A DNA stretch of 64,000 nt from Burkholderia sp. NRF60-BP8 (GTDB taxonomy: Bacteria > Pseudomonadota > Gammaproteobacteria > Burkholderiales > Burkholderiaceae), in contig NZ_CP013373.1 of NCBI RefSeq assembly GCF_001522585.2, forward strand, positions 2,790,001 through 2,854,000, in the 5' to 3' direction. Below the pieces are notes generated by a model. It had not been told where the DNA came from, ran no database searches, and saw nothing but the letters and a program-made list of their open reading frames with translations. This document shows positions 1 to 11,267 of the stretch, in pieces. Both the position numbers and the translations under genes were made by a program. Numbering within the stretch: position 1 is the first letter of the stretch; each line of letters starts with the position of its first letter.

Positions 1-2
1 CG

Positions 3-1385
3 CCCTCCGCCCGCGCGCCCGTGCTGCTGCACATCGGCGCGGGCTCGTTTCACCGCGCGCACCAGGCGTGGTATCTGCATCGCGTGAACGCGGCCGTGCC
101 GGCCGACGAACGCTGGTCGCTGACCGTCGGCAACATCCGCGACGACATGCGCGCGACGATGGATGCGCTCGCTGCGCAACATGGCGCGTACACGCTCGAA
201 ACCGTCACGCCACAAGGTGAACGCGCCTACGAGACGATCCGTTCGATCACGCGCGTGCTGCCGTGGTCGATCGATCTCGCCGCGCTGATCGACGCCGGCG
301 CCGATCCGGCGTGCCGGATCGTGTCATTCACCGTCACCGAAGGCGGCTACTACCTCGACGAACACGACCGGCTCGACCTCGCGAACGCCGATCTCGGCGC
401 CGACCTGCAGGGCGCGCGCACGACGCTGTACGGTGCGCTCGCGGCGCTGCTCGCCGAACGCGTGCGGCGCGGCGCCGGCCCGCTCACGCTGCAAAGCTGC
501 GACAACCTGCGCAACAACGGCGCCCGCTTTCGCGCGGGGATGCGCGAATTCCTCGAGCGACGCGGCGAAACGGACCTCATCGCGTGGTTCGATGCGAACG
601 TCGCGACGCCCAGCGCGATGGTCGACCGCATCACGCCGCGTCCGACCGCCGACGTGCGCGAGCGCGTGCGCGCGGCCACCGGCGTCGACGACGCGTGCCC
701 GGTGATGGGCGAATCGTTCATCCAGTGGGTGATCGAGGACCGCTTCGCGGCCGGCCGGCCGCGCTGGGAGCTGGCCGGCGCGGAACTCGTCGACGACGTC
801 CATCCGTACGAGGAAGCGAAGATCCGCATCCTCAACGCGACGCACAGCTGCATCGCGTGGGCCGGCACGCTCGCGGGCCATGCGTATATCCACGAAGGCA
901 CGCACGACGCGGCGATCCGCCGCTTCGCGCACGACTACGTGACGCAGGACGTGATCCCGTGCCTCACGCCGAGCCCGCTCGATCTCGCGCGCTACCGCGA
1001 CGTCGTGCTCGAGCGCTTCGGCAACCCGTACGTGCTCGACACGAACCAGCGCGTCGCGGCCGACGGCTTCTCGAAGATCCCCGGCTTCATCGCGCCGACG
1101 CTCGTCGAATCGTTCGCGCGCGGCGCCGCGCCGGTCGCCACCGCCGTGCTGCCCGCGCTGTTCCTGCGCTTTCTCGAACGCTGGGCGCGCGGCACGCTGC
1201 CGTATGCGTACCAGGACGGCGTGATGGACGACAGCGTCGCGCGTGCGATCGTCGACGCCGACGACCCGGTCGTCGCGCTGTGCGCCAACCGCGCGCTGTG
1301 GGGCTCGCTGGCCGGCAACGCGGCGCTGCTCGACGCGTTGCGCGCCGGGCTCGCGCGCGTCGACGCATGGCTCGCGGCGCGCTGA
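3..1385 (+). CDS. dalD: Mannitol/D-arabinitol dehydrogenase family protein, 5' end outside window
   Basis: NAD-dependent polyol 4-dehydrogenase of the long-chain mannitol dehydrogenase family, probably oxidising D-arabinitol to D-xylulose and possibly D-mannitol to fructose in the cytoplasm. The N-terminal nucleotide-binding segment (HIGAGSFHRAHQ) is followed by the family's catalytic pattern K-x4-N-x2-H in AKIRILNATH, which falls at residues 267, 272 and 275 counted from the GTG at base 21. The frame is open to the window edge, so the true start probably lies a few codons upstream; the GTG at 21 would cut into the first strand. About 455 residues are visible, close to full family length. xylB follows 105 bases later on the same strand, which supports the arabinitol-xylulose route. 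Family assignment is secure; exact substrate is inferred. Confidence 0.88.
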   Translation, partial: PSARAPVLLHIGAGSFHRAHQAWYLHRVNAAVPADERWSLTVGNIRDDMRATMDALAAQHGAYTLETVTPQGERAYETIRSITRVLPWSIDLAALIDAGADPACRIVSFTVTEGGYYLDEHDRLDLANADLGADLQGARTTLYGALAALLAERVRRGAGPLTLQSCDNLRNNGARFRAGMREFLERRGETDLIAWFDANVATPSAMVDRITPRPTADVRERVRAATGVDDACPVMGESFIQWVIEDRFAAGRPRWELAGAELVDDVHPYEEAKIRILNATHSCIAWAGTLAGHAYIHEGTHDAAIRRFAHDYVTQDVIPCLTPSPLDLARYRDVVLERFGNPYVLDTNQRVAADGFSKIPGFIAPTLVESFARGAAPVATAVLPALFLRFLERWARGTLPYAYQDGVMDDSVARAIVDADDPVVALCANRALWGSLAGNAALLDALRAGLARVDAWLAAR

Positions 1386-1401
1386 CCACGCGCGTGCCGG
1401 C

Positions 1402-1421
1402 GCCCGGCCGCGCAGCCGGGC
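1402..1421 (+). other. Stem-loop between dalD and xylB
   Basis: GCCCGGC and GCCGGGC form a 7-bp perfect stem with a 6-nt loop just after the dalD stop. There is no T tract, so it is not a classical terminator; it could stabilise the dalD message or attenuate read-through into xylB. Confidence 0.35.
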
Positions 1422-1429
1422 GAACCCGC

Positions 1430-1459
1430 TTGGCACATGCCGTGCGGCACGGCTAAAGT
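1430..1459 (+). promoter_or_regulatory. Candidate xylB promoter with palindromic operator in the spacer
   Basis: TTGGCA (1430-1435) and TAAAGT (1454-1459) are separated by 18 bases and resemble a sigma-70 promoter. The spacer holds a perfect inverted repeat, GCCGTGC-G-GCACGGC (1439-1453). A repressor bound there would block polymerase. The SorC-type regulator two genes downstream is the obvious candidate protein, but that link is inference. Confidence 0.45.
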
Positions 1460-1490
1460 AGCGGCTCCTCTCTGACGGAACGGATCGCTC

Positions 1491-2972
<1,482 letters not shown>

Positions 2973-3093
2973 GCGCCGCGCTCGCGCGGCCGGCCGCCGG
3001 CCGTGCGCGCGACATGCGGTACAGTGGATGCCGTCATGCGGCCCGCCGGCCGGTCCGCGGGGCGGCCCCCCAGATCCGAACCGAATCGCTATC

Positions 3094-4050
3094 GTGTCCA
3101 AGTCCTCAGAAAAACTCGATCTCGCCACGCGCGCCGCATGGCTCTATTACGTCGCGGGCGACACGCAGAACGAAATCGCCGAAAAGCTGCAGGTGTCGCG
3201 CCCCGTCGCGCAGCGCCTCGTCGCGTTCGCGGTCGAGAAGAACCTGATCCGCGTGCGCGTCGACCATCGGCTCGCCGACTGTCTCGATCTCGGCGCGCAG
3301 CTGTCGAAACGCTACGGCCTCGCGATGTGCGAAGTCGTGCCCGTCGACGCCGATGCGCCCGACGCGATCGACCGCAAGCTCGCGGTCGCCGGCGCGCAGG
3401 TGATGGAGCGCTACCTGAACGAAACGCGGCCGATGGTGATCGCGGTCAGCAGCGGCCGGACGCTGAAGGCCGCGGTCGCGCAGATCGCGCAGATCGACCG
3501 CCCGCAGCACCGGCTCGTGTCGATGGTCGGCGCGATCGCGGCCGACGGCTCGTCGAACCGCTACGACGTCGCGCAGTACATCTCCGAGAAAACCGGCAGC
3601 AAGCATTTCCTGCTGCCCGCGCCGCTGTTCGCCGACAGCGACGCCGAGCGCGCGCAGTGGTGCAATCACCGGCTGTACCGGATCGTCGAGGCGCTGTCGG
3701 GCGAGGCCGACGTCGCGTTCGTCGGGATCGGCAACATCGGTCCGCACTGCCCGCTCTACGAAGACGGCTTCATCACCGAACAGGAGCGCGACGAGATGAC
3801 CGCGCTCGGCGCGGTGGCCGAACTGCTCGGCGTGCCGATCGACGCGCAGGGCACGCAGATCACCGTGTCGACGAGCGCGCGGGTGACGAGCGTCGCGCTC
3901 GCCACGCCGCCGAAGCGGCCGACGATCGCGTTCGCCGGCGGCCCGAAGAAACACGACGCGGTGATTGCCGCGCTGCGCGGCGGCTGGCTGTCGGGGCTCG
4001 TCACCGACGAAACCTGCGCGCGCGCCGCGCTCGCCGCGAAGGCGGCCTGA
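3094..4050 (+). CDS. SorC/DeoR-type sugar-responsive transcriptional regulator
   Basis: The 318-residue protein has an N-terminal helix-turn-helix (QNEIAEKLQVSRPVAQRLV, about residues 23-41) and a C-terminal sugar-phosphate-binding domain of the SorC type (isomerase-like fold, with VSSGRTLKAAV and FVGIGNIG segments). Such proteins act as tetrameric regulators released or activated by a sugar phosphate. The GTG at 3094 gives the normal family length; in-frame upstream ATGs run into xylB and are not used here. It ends 21 bases from the convergent MFS gene. It probably controls the polyol genes in this island, through sites such as the xylB spacer palindrome. Confidence 0.88.
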   Translation: MSKSSEKLDLATRAAWLYYVAGDTQNEIAEKLQVSRPVAQRLVAFAVEKNLIRVRVDHRLADCLDLGAQLSKRYGLAMCEVVPVDADAPDAIDRKLAVAGAQVMERYLNETRPMVIAVSSGRTLKAAVAQIAQIDRPQHRLVSMVGAIAADGSSNRYDVAQYISEKTGSKHFLLPAPLFADSDAERAQWCNHRLYRIVEALSGEADVAFVGIGNIGPHCPLYEDGFITEQERDEMTALGAVAELLGVPIDAQGTQITVSTSARVTSVALATPPKRPTIAFAGGPKKHDAVIAALRGGWLSGLVTDETCARAALAAKAA

Positions 4051-4071
4051 CGCCGCCGTCGCCCCGCCGGC

Positions 4072-5292
4072 TCAGGCCGCGCGCGCCGGAAACGCATGCC
4101 GGCGTGCGCGCCACGCGCCGACCCACGCCAGCGCCAGCAGCGCGACGAGCACCCACGGAATCGCGCCGGCGCCCGTCGCGCCGAGCAGCATCCCGCCCGC
4201 GATGCCGCCGCCGGCGATCGCCAGATTCCACACCGTCACGAGCATCGACTGCGCGACGTCGGCCGATTCGCCCGCCGCGTTCGCGGTGGCCGTCTGGAAC
4301 AGCGTCGGCGCGCCGCCGAACGCGAGCCCCCACAGCACGACGCCCGCATAGACGGTCGCCATCCCGGAACCGGCGCCGAGCATCGCCGCCGCCAGCGCGA
4401 ACAGCGCGATGCTCGCGAGCGTGAGGCGTCGCTGCGCGGCGCCGATCCACGCGCCCGTCAGCGCGATGCCGACGAGCGACGCGACGCCGAACACGAACAG
4501 CACCACGTCGACCCGCGCCCCCATCCGCACGCCCGCGAGGAACGGCGCGACGTACGTGTACAGCATGTTGTGCGCGAGCACGTACGCGAACATCACCGTC
4601 AGCACCGGGCGCACGCCGGGCAGCGTCATCACGCCGAGCACCGGCTCGCGCGCGCCGGCCAGCTGGCCCGGAAAGTCGGGTACGCGCATGCGGATCCAGC
4701 CGATCAGCGCGAGCGCCGCGGCCGAAATACCGGCGAACGCGAGGCGCCAGCCGAACGTCGCGCCGAGCGCGGTGCCGGCCGGAATGCCGATCGACATCGC
4801 CGCCGGTATGCCGAGCATCGCGACCGCGATCGCGCGGCCGCGCAGCGCCGGGTCGACCATCCGGCTCGCATACCCGGCCAGCAGCGCCCACAGCAGCCCG
4901 GCCGACATCCCCGCGACGAACCGCGCCGCAAGCGTGAGCGCGTAATACGGCGACGCGGCCGTCAGCGCGTTCGACACGACGAAACCGGCCAGCGCGGCGA
5001 GCAGCAGGCGGCGCCGGCGCATCGCGCGCGTCGCGGCGACGAGCGGAATCGCCGCGACGATCGAGCCGAGCGCGTAGGCGGTCACCAGTTGACCGATCAG
5101 CGCCTCGGTCACGCGCAGGTCGGCGCTCATCGGCGGCAGCAGGCCGGCCGGCAGCGCTTCGGTGAGCACCGTGATGAAGCCGGCGGTGGCCAGCGCGAGC
5201 AGGTTCGCGACGGGCAGGTGGGCACGGGCCGGCGTGGACGGATCTGCCGCGCGATCGACGGCGCGCTCGGAGACGGATACGCACTCGCTCAT
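4072..5292 (-). CDS. MFS transporter, DHA1 (AraJ/NepI-like) drug or metabolite efflux type
   Basis: An inner-membrane transporter of about 406 residues with some 12 predicted hydrophobic segments. The cytoplasmic loop between segments 2 and 3 has the basic stretch ATRAMRRRRLLL, and the segment 4-5 region has ARFVAGMSAGLLW, both typical of the DHA1 group (relatives of AraJ, NepI and YdhP). The ATG at 5292 overlaps the serine hydrolase stop codon (ATGA at 5289-5292), indicating translational coupling and fixing the start. It is probably an exporter; the substrate cannot be read from sequence. It is co-transcribed with the serine hydrolase and faces a LysR gene. Confidence 0.85.
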   Translation of the reverse strand: MSECVSVSERAVDRAADPSTPARAHLPVANLLALATAGFITVLTEALPAGLLPPMSADLRVTEALIGQLVTAYALGSIVAAIPLVAATRAMRRRRLLLAALAGFVVSNALTAASPYYALTLAARFVAGMSAGLLWALLAGYASRMVDPALRGRAIAVAMLGIPAAMSIGIPAGTALGATFGWRLAFAGISAAALALIGWIRMRVPDFPGQLAGAREPVLGVMTLPGVRPVLTVMFAYVLAHNMLYTYVAPFLAGVRMGARVDVVLFVFGVASLVGIALTGAWIGAAQRRLTLASIALFALAAAMLGAGSGMATVYAGVVLWGLAFGGAPTLFQTATANAAGESADVAQSMLVTVWNLAIAGGGIAGGMLLGATGAGAIPWVLVALLALAWVGAWRARRHAFPARAA

Positions 5293-6485
5293 TGCGCACT
5301 CCGGTCGTCGACGCCATACACCGCATCGCGCACGTCGGTGACAATACGCCCGTGCATCCCTTCGTACAACGTATTGGTCAACGCCACCACCGTCAGCCCG
5401 GCCGCCCGGTCGACGAACCACGCATGCCCGTACGCGCCGCCCCAGCGCCACGTGCCGACCGATTCCGGCGATTGCGCGGCCGCCGGGTCATGCAGCACGG
5501 AAAAGCCGAGTCCGAAGCCGAACCCCGGCGCGTCCGGCAGGTCGTGCGCGCCCGGCTGAATGCGCGACATCTCGTCGATCCAGCGGCGTGCGAGCCAATT
5601 GTCGCGCCCGGTGCGCAACGTATCGAGCAGCGTCATGCAGTCGCCCGCCGTAGCGATCATCCCTGCGCCGCCCGACGGCCACGCGGCCGCATCGAACGCG
5701 CGCGCCGGTGCGAAACGGATGCCGACCGTACCCTCGTACACCGGGACGAGATCGTCGTCGGTCATCCGGCGCGGCACGCCGGGCGTACTGACGTAAGGCG
5801 TCGCCAGGCGCGCCGCGTCATGCGTGAAAAGCGCCGTGTCGGTCATCCCGAGCGGCGTCGTCACGAGCGCCGCCACGGCGTCGGCGAGCGGTCGGCCGTC
5901 GACCGCCTCGATCAGCGCACCGACCACGTCGGTCGCGAGCGAGTAGTGCCACGACGTGCCGGGCGCGAACCGCAGCGGCACGCCGGCGATGCGCCGCACG
6001 TTCTCCGCGAGCGACGGTCCGGCGCCGTCCATGCCGTCGGACACGCCCGCGCGCGCATACGGCCCGTCGGCGTCCGCTTCGAGAAAGCGATAGCCGAGCC
6101 CGGCCGTGTGCGACAGCAGATGGCGCAGCGTGATGTCGGCAGGCGTGCCGTCCGCGAGCGTCGGCGCGAACGCGGGCAGCCAGCGCGCGACCGGCTCGTC
6201 GAGGCCGATCTTCGATGCCGCGACCAACCGCATCGCGGCGGCCGTCACGATCGGCTTGGATACCGACGCGAGCCGGAACAGCGTGTCCTCGCGCATCGGC
6301 GTGCCGGCTTCGCGGTCGGCCAGCCCGGCCGCACGTGCATAACGCAATTCGCCGTCGCGCGCGACCAGCACGACCGTGCCGACCACGCGCGCGTCGGCCA
6401 GCGCGCGATCGAGCACGGCGTCGAGCCGCGCGCGCAGCGCGGCGTCCGGTTCCCTGCGGTGCGTGGTGACAGGCAGTGACGACAT
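5289..6485 (-). CDS. Serine hydrolase, class C beta-lactamase/EstB family
   Basis: A 398-residue member of the beta-lactamase-related serine hydrolases (AmpC, EstB and DD-peptidase-like esterases). The SxxK nucleophile motif is SVSKP near residue 80 and the second motif is YSLATDVVGA (YSx) near residue 187; HTAGLGY follows the pattern of EstB-type esterases. No clear signal peptide is visible (it starts MSSLPVTTHRREP), which argues for a cytoplasmic esterase or amidase rather than a periplasmic beta-lactamase. It is the first gene of a two-gene unit with the MFS transporter and is transcribed divergently from a LysR regulator that probably controls it. Substrate unknown. Confidence 0.85.
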   Translation of the reverse strand: MSSLPVTTHRREPDAALRARLDAVLDRALADARVVGTVVLVARDGELRYARAAGLADREAGTPMREDTLFRLASVSKPIVTAAAMRLVAASKIGLDEPVARWLPAFAPTLADGTPADITLRHLLSHTAGLGYRFLEADADGPYARAGVSDGMDGAGPSLAENVRRIAGVPLRFAPGTSWHYSLATDVVGALIEAVDGRPLADAVAALVTTPLGMTDTALFTHDAARLATPYVSTPGVPRRMTDDDLVPVYEGTVGIRFAPARAFDAAAWPSGGAGMIATAGDCMTLLDTLRTGRDNWLARRWIDEMSRIQPGAHDLPDAPGFGFGLGFSVLHDPAAAQSPESVGTWRWGGAYGHAWFVDRAAGLTVVALTNTLYEGMHGRIVTDVRDAVYGVDDRSAQ

Positions 6486-6556
6486 GGCGTGACCTCGAAC
6501 AGTGAAGGAACGCCCATCGTAAGGAGCCGGCGCCGGAAGAAAAACCGGGTTAGAGT

Positions 6557-6583
6557 TCCGGACACTCCGGACATCGATGTCCG
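6557..6583. promoter_or_regulatory. Candidate LysR operator: repeated TCCGGACA and a 16-bp palindrome
   Basis: The 113-base divergent gap holds TCCGGACA twice (6557-6564 and 6566-6573). The second copy is the left arm of a perfect 16-base palindrome CGGACATCGATGTCCG (6568-6583). This is 16 bases from the LysR start and overlaps the expected promoter zone. Such a site suits autoregulation by the LysR protein and control of the divergent hydrolase-MFS unit. Confidence 0.55.
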
Positions 6584-6598
6584 TAATCGAGGCCCTGC

Positions 6599-7483
6599 AT
6601 GGAAAATCTTGGCGGTTTCGTCGTGTTCGTCCAGGTCGCGGAAACGCGCAGCTTCGTCGCGGCCGGCCGCGCGCTCGGATTGTCGGCGTCGGCGGTCGGC
6701 AAGCGCATCGCGCGCCTCGAGGCGCGCCTGAACGTGCGGCTCTTTCACCGCAGCACGCGCAGCATCACGCTGACGGCCGAAGGCGCGCGCTTTCTCGAAC
6801 GGTGCCGGCGCGTGATCGCCGAAATCGACGCGGCCGAGCGGGAATTGACGCAGAGCGTCGAGGCGCCGCGCGGGCGGCTGCGCGTGAGCCTGCCGACGAT
6901 CGGCACGCTGCTGCTGCCGGTGCTCGCCGATTTCATGGCCGCGTATCCGGCGATCGAGCTCGACATCGATTTCAGCGACCGGATCGTCGACGTGATCGAC
7001 GAAGGCTTCGACGTGGTCCTGCGCACCGGCCGTCCGACCGATTCGCGACTGTCGTCGCGGCTGCTCGGCCACTTCCGCCAGCACCTGGTCGCGTCGCCCG
7101 ACTATCTCGACCGGCACGGCACGCCGCGCACGCCGGCCGATCTCGCGCAGCACCGCTGCCTGCATTACCGCTTCCCGAGCAGCGGCAAGCTCGAGATCTG
7201 GCCGCTGCGCGCGCCGCGCGCCGGCACGCCGCCGGAAGTACCCGTCTCGATGGTCAGCAACAATGCCGAGACGCGCCTGTGCTTCGCGCTGCGCGGGCTC
7301 GGCATCGCATGCCTGCCCGAGTTCTTCGTACGCGACACGCTCGCCGACGGCAGGCTGCGCGCGGTGCTCGACGACCACGTCGCGAGCCGCACGCCGTTCT
7401 ACGTACTGTGGCCGTCAGGCCGCCATCCGATGCCCAAGCAGCGCGCGTTCGTCGATTACATGGCCGAGCATTTGCGGCTGTAA
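6599..7483 (+). CDS. LysR-family transcriptional regulator
   Basis: The 294-residue regulator has an N-terminal winged helix-turn-helix (residues 1-60; VAETRSFVAAGRALGLSASAV) and a C-terminal two-lobed effector-binding domain that starts near residue 90 with RLRVSLPTIG. Length and architecture are standard for the CrgA/DmlR-like LysR subgroup common in Burkholderia. It is divergent from the serine hydrolase-MFS pair, the usual arrangement for a LysR protein and its target, and a strong palindrome lies in the shared promoter region. It ends 14 bases from the convergent sugar ABC ATPase gene and is unlikely to belong functionally to the polyol operon. Confidence 0.92.
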   Translation: MENLGGFVVFVQVAETRSFVAAGRALGLSASAVGKRIARLEARLNVRLFHRSTRSITLTAEGARFLERCRRVIAEIDAAERELTQSVEAPRGRLRVSLPTIGTLLLPVLADFMAAYPAIELDIDFSDRIVDVIDEGFDVVLRTGRPTDSRLSSRLLGHFRQHLVASPDYLDRHGTPRTPADLAQHRCLHYRFPSSGKLEIWPLRAPRAGTPPEVPVSMVSNNAETRLCFALRGLGIACLPEFFVRDTLADGRLRAVLDDHVASRTPFYVLWPSGRHPMPKQRAFVDYMAEHLRL

Positions 7484-7497
7484 CCGGCGCGCAGCGG

Positions 7498-8607
<1,110 letters not shown>

Positions 8608-8662
8608 GATCTGTCTCCGTTCGTTCGTGATGCGTCGCCTGACCGGCGGCGCGTGATCGTTG

Positions 8663-9361
8663 CTAGTTCGGCAGCACCGCGCCCGTCGCCTGCCAGCGCG
8701 CGACGTAGCCGGGCAGCTCGTGCATGTCGTCGAATACGTGACGCGCGCCGATACCGCGCAGCGCGTCGATCTGCGCGGCCGATGCGTGCCCGCCGCCGAC
8801 GAAGCCGAGCACGGTCATGCCGGCCGCGGCCGCCGCGGTGATGCCCGTCGCGCTGTCCTCGACGACGAGGCAGTTCGCGGGCGCCACGCCGAGCGTGCGC
8901 GCGGCCGCCAGATACACGTCCGGCGCCGGCTTCGGCCGCGCGACCGAATCCGCGCAGAACAGCCGGTCGCCGAAAAAGCGCGCGAGGCCGGTGCGCGCGA
9001 GCGCCGCTTCGACGTATGCGCGATAGCTGTTGCTCGCGCAGGCGGTCGTCAGCTCGATCGCCGCGAGTGCCACATCGATGCCGTCGACCATCGGCGCGTT
9101 GACGGCGGCCGCCTCGACCGCACGGCGGATCGCGTCGACGTCGGCGGCCGACAGCGCGCGCCCCACCGCGTCGCTCGCGCCCGCCAGCACGCGCTCGATG
9201 CGCAGCCCGAGCAGCGGCATCACGGCCGGCCGCGCATCGACGCCCGGCCAGCGCGCGTCGAGCTCGCGCACGATCACGTCGGCGGCCACGGCCTCGCTGT
9301 CGATCAGCACGCCGTCGCAATCGCAGATCAGCACGTTCGTCCCTGCACTCGCACCGCTCAT
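8663..9361 (-). CDS. HAD-superfamily sugar phosphatase/phosphoglucomutase-like protein
   Basis: A 232-residue haloacid dehalogenase-fold enzyme of the beta-phosphoglucomutase/phosphatase subgroup. Motif I is [12 protein letters not shown] (nucleophile and acid Asp near residues 14 and 16), motif II lies in TTACASNSY, the motif III lysine in [10 protein letters not shown], and motif IV is VVEDSATGI. The start at 9361 overlaps the stop of the upstream permease gene in an ATGA, so the two are translationally coupled. Polyol ABC operons often carry such a phosphatase, perhaps to remove toxic or dead-end sugar phosphates. The precise substrate is not visible. Confidence 0.86.
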   Translation of the reverse strand: MSGASAGTNVLICDCDGVLIDSEAVAADVIVRELDARWPGVDARPAVMPLLGLRIERVLAGASDAVGRALSAADVDAIRRAVEAAAVNAPMVDGIDVALAAIELTTACASNSYRAYVEAALARTGLARFFGDRLFCADSVARPKPAPDVYLAAARTLGVAPANCLVVEDSATGITAAAAAGMTVLGFVGGGHASAAQIDALRGIGARHVFDDMHELPGYVARWQATGAVLPN

Positions 9362-10209
9362 TTGACCGCCCCGAACGTGAGCCCCCGCACGAGCTGCTTC
9401 TGCGACAGCCAGCCGACGATCAGGATCGGCGCGACCGCGAGCAGCGAGGCGGCGGACAGCTTCGCCCAGAACAGCCCTTCGGGGCTCGAGTACGACGCGA
9501 TGAACACGGTCAGCGGCGCGGCGTTCGAGCTCGACAGGTTGATGCTCCAGAACGCCTCGTTCCACGACAGGATCACGAGCAGCAGCGCGGTGGACGCGAG
9601 CCCCGGCAGCGCCATCGGCATCAGCAGGTAGACGATCTCCTGCCACGTCGACGCGCCGTCGATGCGTCCGGCTTCGAGGATGTCCTTCGGGATCTCGTTG
9701 AAGTACGTGAAGGTCATCCATACCGCGATCGGCAGGTTGATCAGCGTGTAGACGATCACGAGCCCCGACACCGTGTCGAGCAGCCCGGAGTTCTTCCACA
9801 GCAGGTAGATCGGCACCAGCACGCCGACCGACGGCATCATCTTCGTCGACAGCATCCACAGCAGCACCTTCTGCGTGCGATGGTTCGGGAAGAACGCCAT
9901 CGCATACGCGGCCGGCACCGCGAACAGCAGCGAGATCACCGTGACGCCGGCCGAGATCAGCACCGAGTTCCACGCGAACGCGAAATAGTTGCTGCGCGCG
10001 AACACCTCGCGGAAGCTGTCGAGCGTCGGCATGAACCACAGCGTCGACGCATACGCCTGCTGCTCGGTCTTGAACGCGGTGATCGCCATCCAGAAGATCG
10101 GGAAGAACAGCAGCAGCGCGATCAGCCATGCGAGCGTGCCGGGCAGCGCGCGCCGCACGAGGTCGAACACGGCCGGCGTGCGCCGGCCTTCGAAGGTCAG
10201 GTCGCTCAT
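9358..10209 (-). CDS. smoG: Sugar/polyol ABC transporter permease (second subunit, MalG/SmoG-like)
   Basis: A 283-residue inner-membrane permease with six predicted membrane segments and the cytoplasmic EAA loop EAGRIDGASTWQEIVYLLMP near residue 190, which docks with the ATPase. Its MalG-type length marks it as the second CUT1 permease. The start overlaps the upstream permease stop (ATGA at 10206-10209), and its own stop overlaps the HAD start. It works with the adjacent permease, the solute-binding protein and the ATPase in importing polyols. Confidence 0.9.
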   Translation of the reverse strand: MSDLTFEGRRTPAVFDLVRRALPGTLAWLIALLLFFPIFWMAITAFKTEQQAYASTLWFMPTLDSFREVFARSNYFAFAWNSVLISAGVTVISLLFAVPAAYAMAFFPNHRTQKVLLWMLSTKMMPSVGVLVPIYLLWKNSGLLDTVSGLVIVYTLINLPIAVWMTFTYFNEIPKDILEAGRIDGASTWQEIVYLLMPMALPGLASTALLLVILSWNEAFWSINLSSSNAAPLTVFIASYSSPEGLFWAKLSAASLLAVAPILIVGWLSQKQLVRGLTFGAVK

Positions 10210-11153
10210 TTCTCGTACTCCCCCTTCAGGTTGCGCGCGAGCATCCGCACGAGGAAGAACGACACGACGTTCGCGACCACGACGGCGATGATGCCGCCCG
10301 CGGACGCGAGGCCGACGTCGAACTGCTGCAGGCCGAGCGCATAGATCAGGTAAGACAGGTTGGTCGTCGCGTCGCCGGGGCCGCCGCCCGTCGTCGTATA
10401 GATTTCCGCGAAGATCGACAGCAGGAAGATCGTCTCCATCATCACGACCACGGCGATCGCGCGCTTCAGGTGCGGCAGCGTGATGTAGAAGAACATCGCG
10501 ACCGGGCCGGCGCCGTCGATGCGCGCGGCTTCCTTCTGTTCCTGGTCGAGCGACTGGATCGCGGTGAACAGGATCAGGAACGCGAACGGCAGCCACTGCC
10601 ACGCGACGATGATGATCACGGCCGTCAACGGGTAGTCGGCGAACCAGTCGATCGGCGTCATCCCGAGCGCGCGCATCGCGTTCGCGACGAGCCCGTACAC
10701 CGGATGCAGGATCATGTTCTTCCAGATCAGCGCGGACACCGTCGGCATCACGAAGAACGGCGCGATCGCGAGCAGGCGCGCGATGCCCTGCCCGTAGAAC
10801 TTGCGGTCGAACAGCACGGCCATCAGCACGCCGCCGACCACGGTGATCGCGAGCACCGCGCCGATCAGCACGAGCGTGTGCCAGATCGCGGGCAGGAACG
10901 ACGGATCGGTCGCGAGGAAACGGTAGTTGTCGAGCCCGGCGAAGCCCTTCACGTCCGGGTTCAGCAGGTTGTAGCGCGAGAACGAATACAAGATCGTCAT
11001 CGCGAGCGGAATCGACATCCACAGCAGCAGCACCGCGACGGACGGCGACACGAGCCAGCTCGCGCCGCCGCGCGCCCGGCGCGGCGCACCGGGCGGCGAC
11101 GACGCGTCGCCGACCGACGGCGCGTGACTCAGGGGAAGACGCAGGTGACGCAT
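10206..11153 (-). CDS. smoF: Sugar/polyol ABC transporter permease (first subunit, MalF/SmoF-like)
   Basis: A 315-residue inner-membrane permease with a cytoplasmic N-terminus, six predicted membrane segments and the EAA loop KEAARIDGAGPVAMFFYITL near residue 220. It is the MalF-type partner of the next permease. The ATG at 11153 is preceded by a purine-rich GGAGGGACT segment acting as a Shine-Dalgarno, and gives a normal N-terminus; a longer in-frame start would add about 29 low-complexity residues. It sits 114 bases after the solute-binding protein gene. Confidence 0.88.
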   Translation of the reverse strand: MRHLRLPLSHAPSVGDASSPPGAPRRARGGASWLVSPSVAVLLLWMSIPLAMTILYSFSRYNLLNPDVKGFAGLDNYRFLATDPSFLPAIWHTLVLIGAVLAITVVGGVLMAVLFDRKFYGQGIARLLAIAPFFVMPTVSALIWKNMILHPVYGLVANAMRALGMTPIDWFADYPLTAVIIIVAWQWLPFAFLILFTAIQSLDQEQKEAARIDGAGPVAMFFYITLPHLKRAIAVVVMMETIFLLSIFAEIYTTTGGGPGDATTNLSYLIYALGLQQFDVGLASAGGIIAVVVANVVSFFLVRMLARNLKGEYEK

Positions 11154-11267
11154 GATCGGAGTCCCTCCGGTTGATGCGCGGGCGCGAACGGCCTGCCCGC
11201 CTGTCGGCTGCGCCGGCTCGCGCCGTGCGCCACGGCGCACGATGCGAGCCGCGCGACGGCTTGCGCG

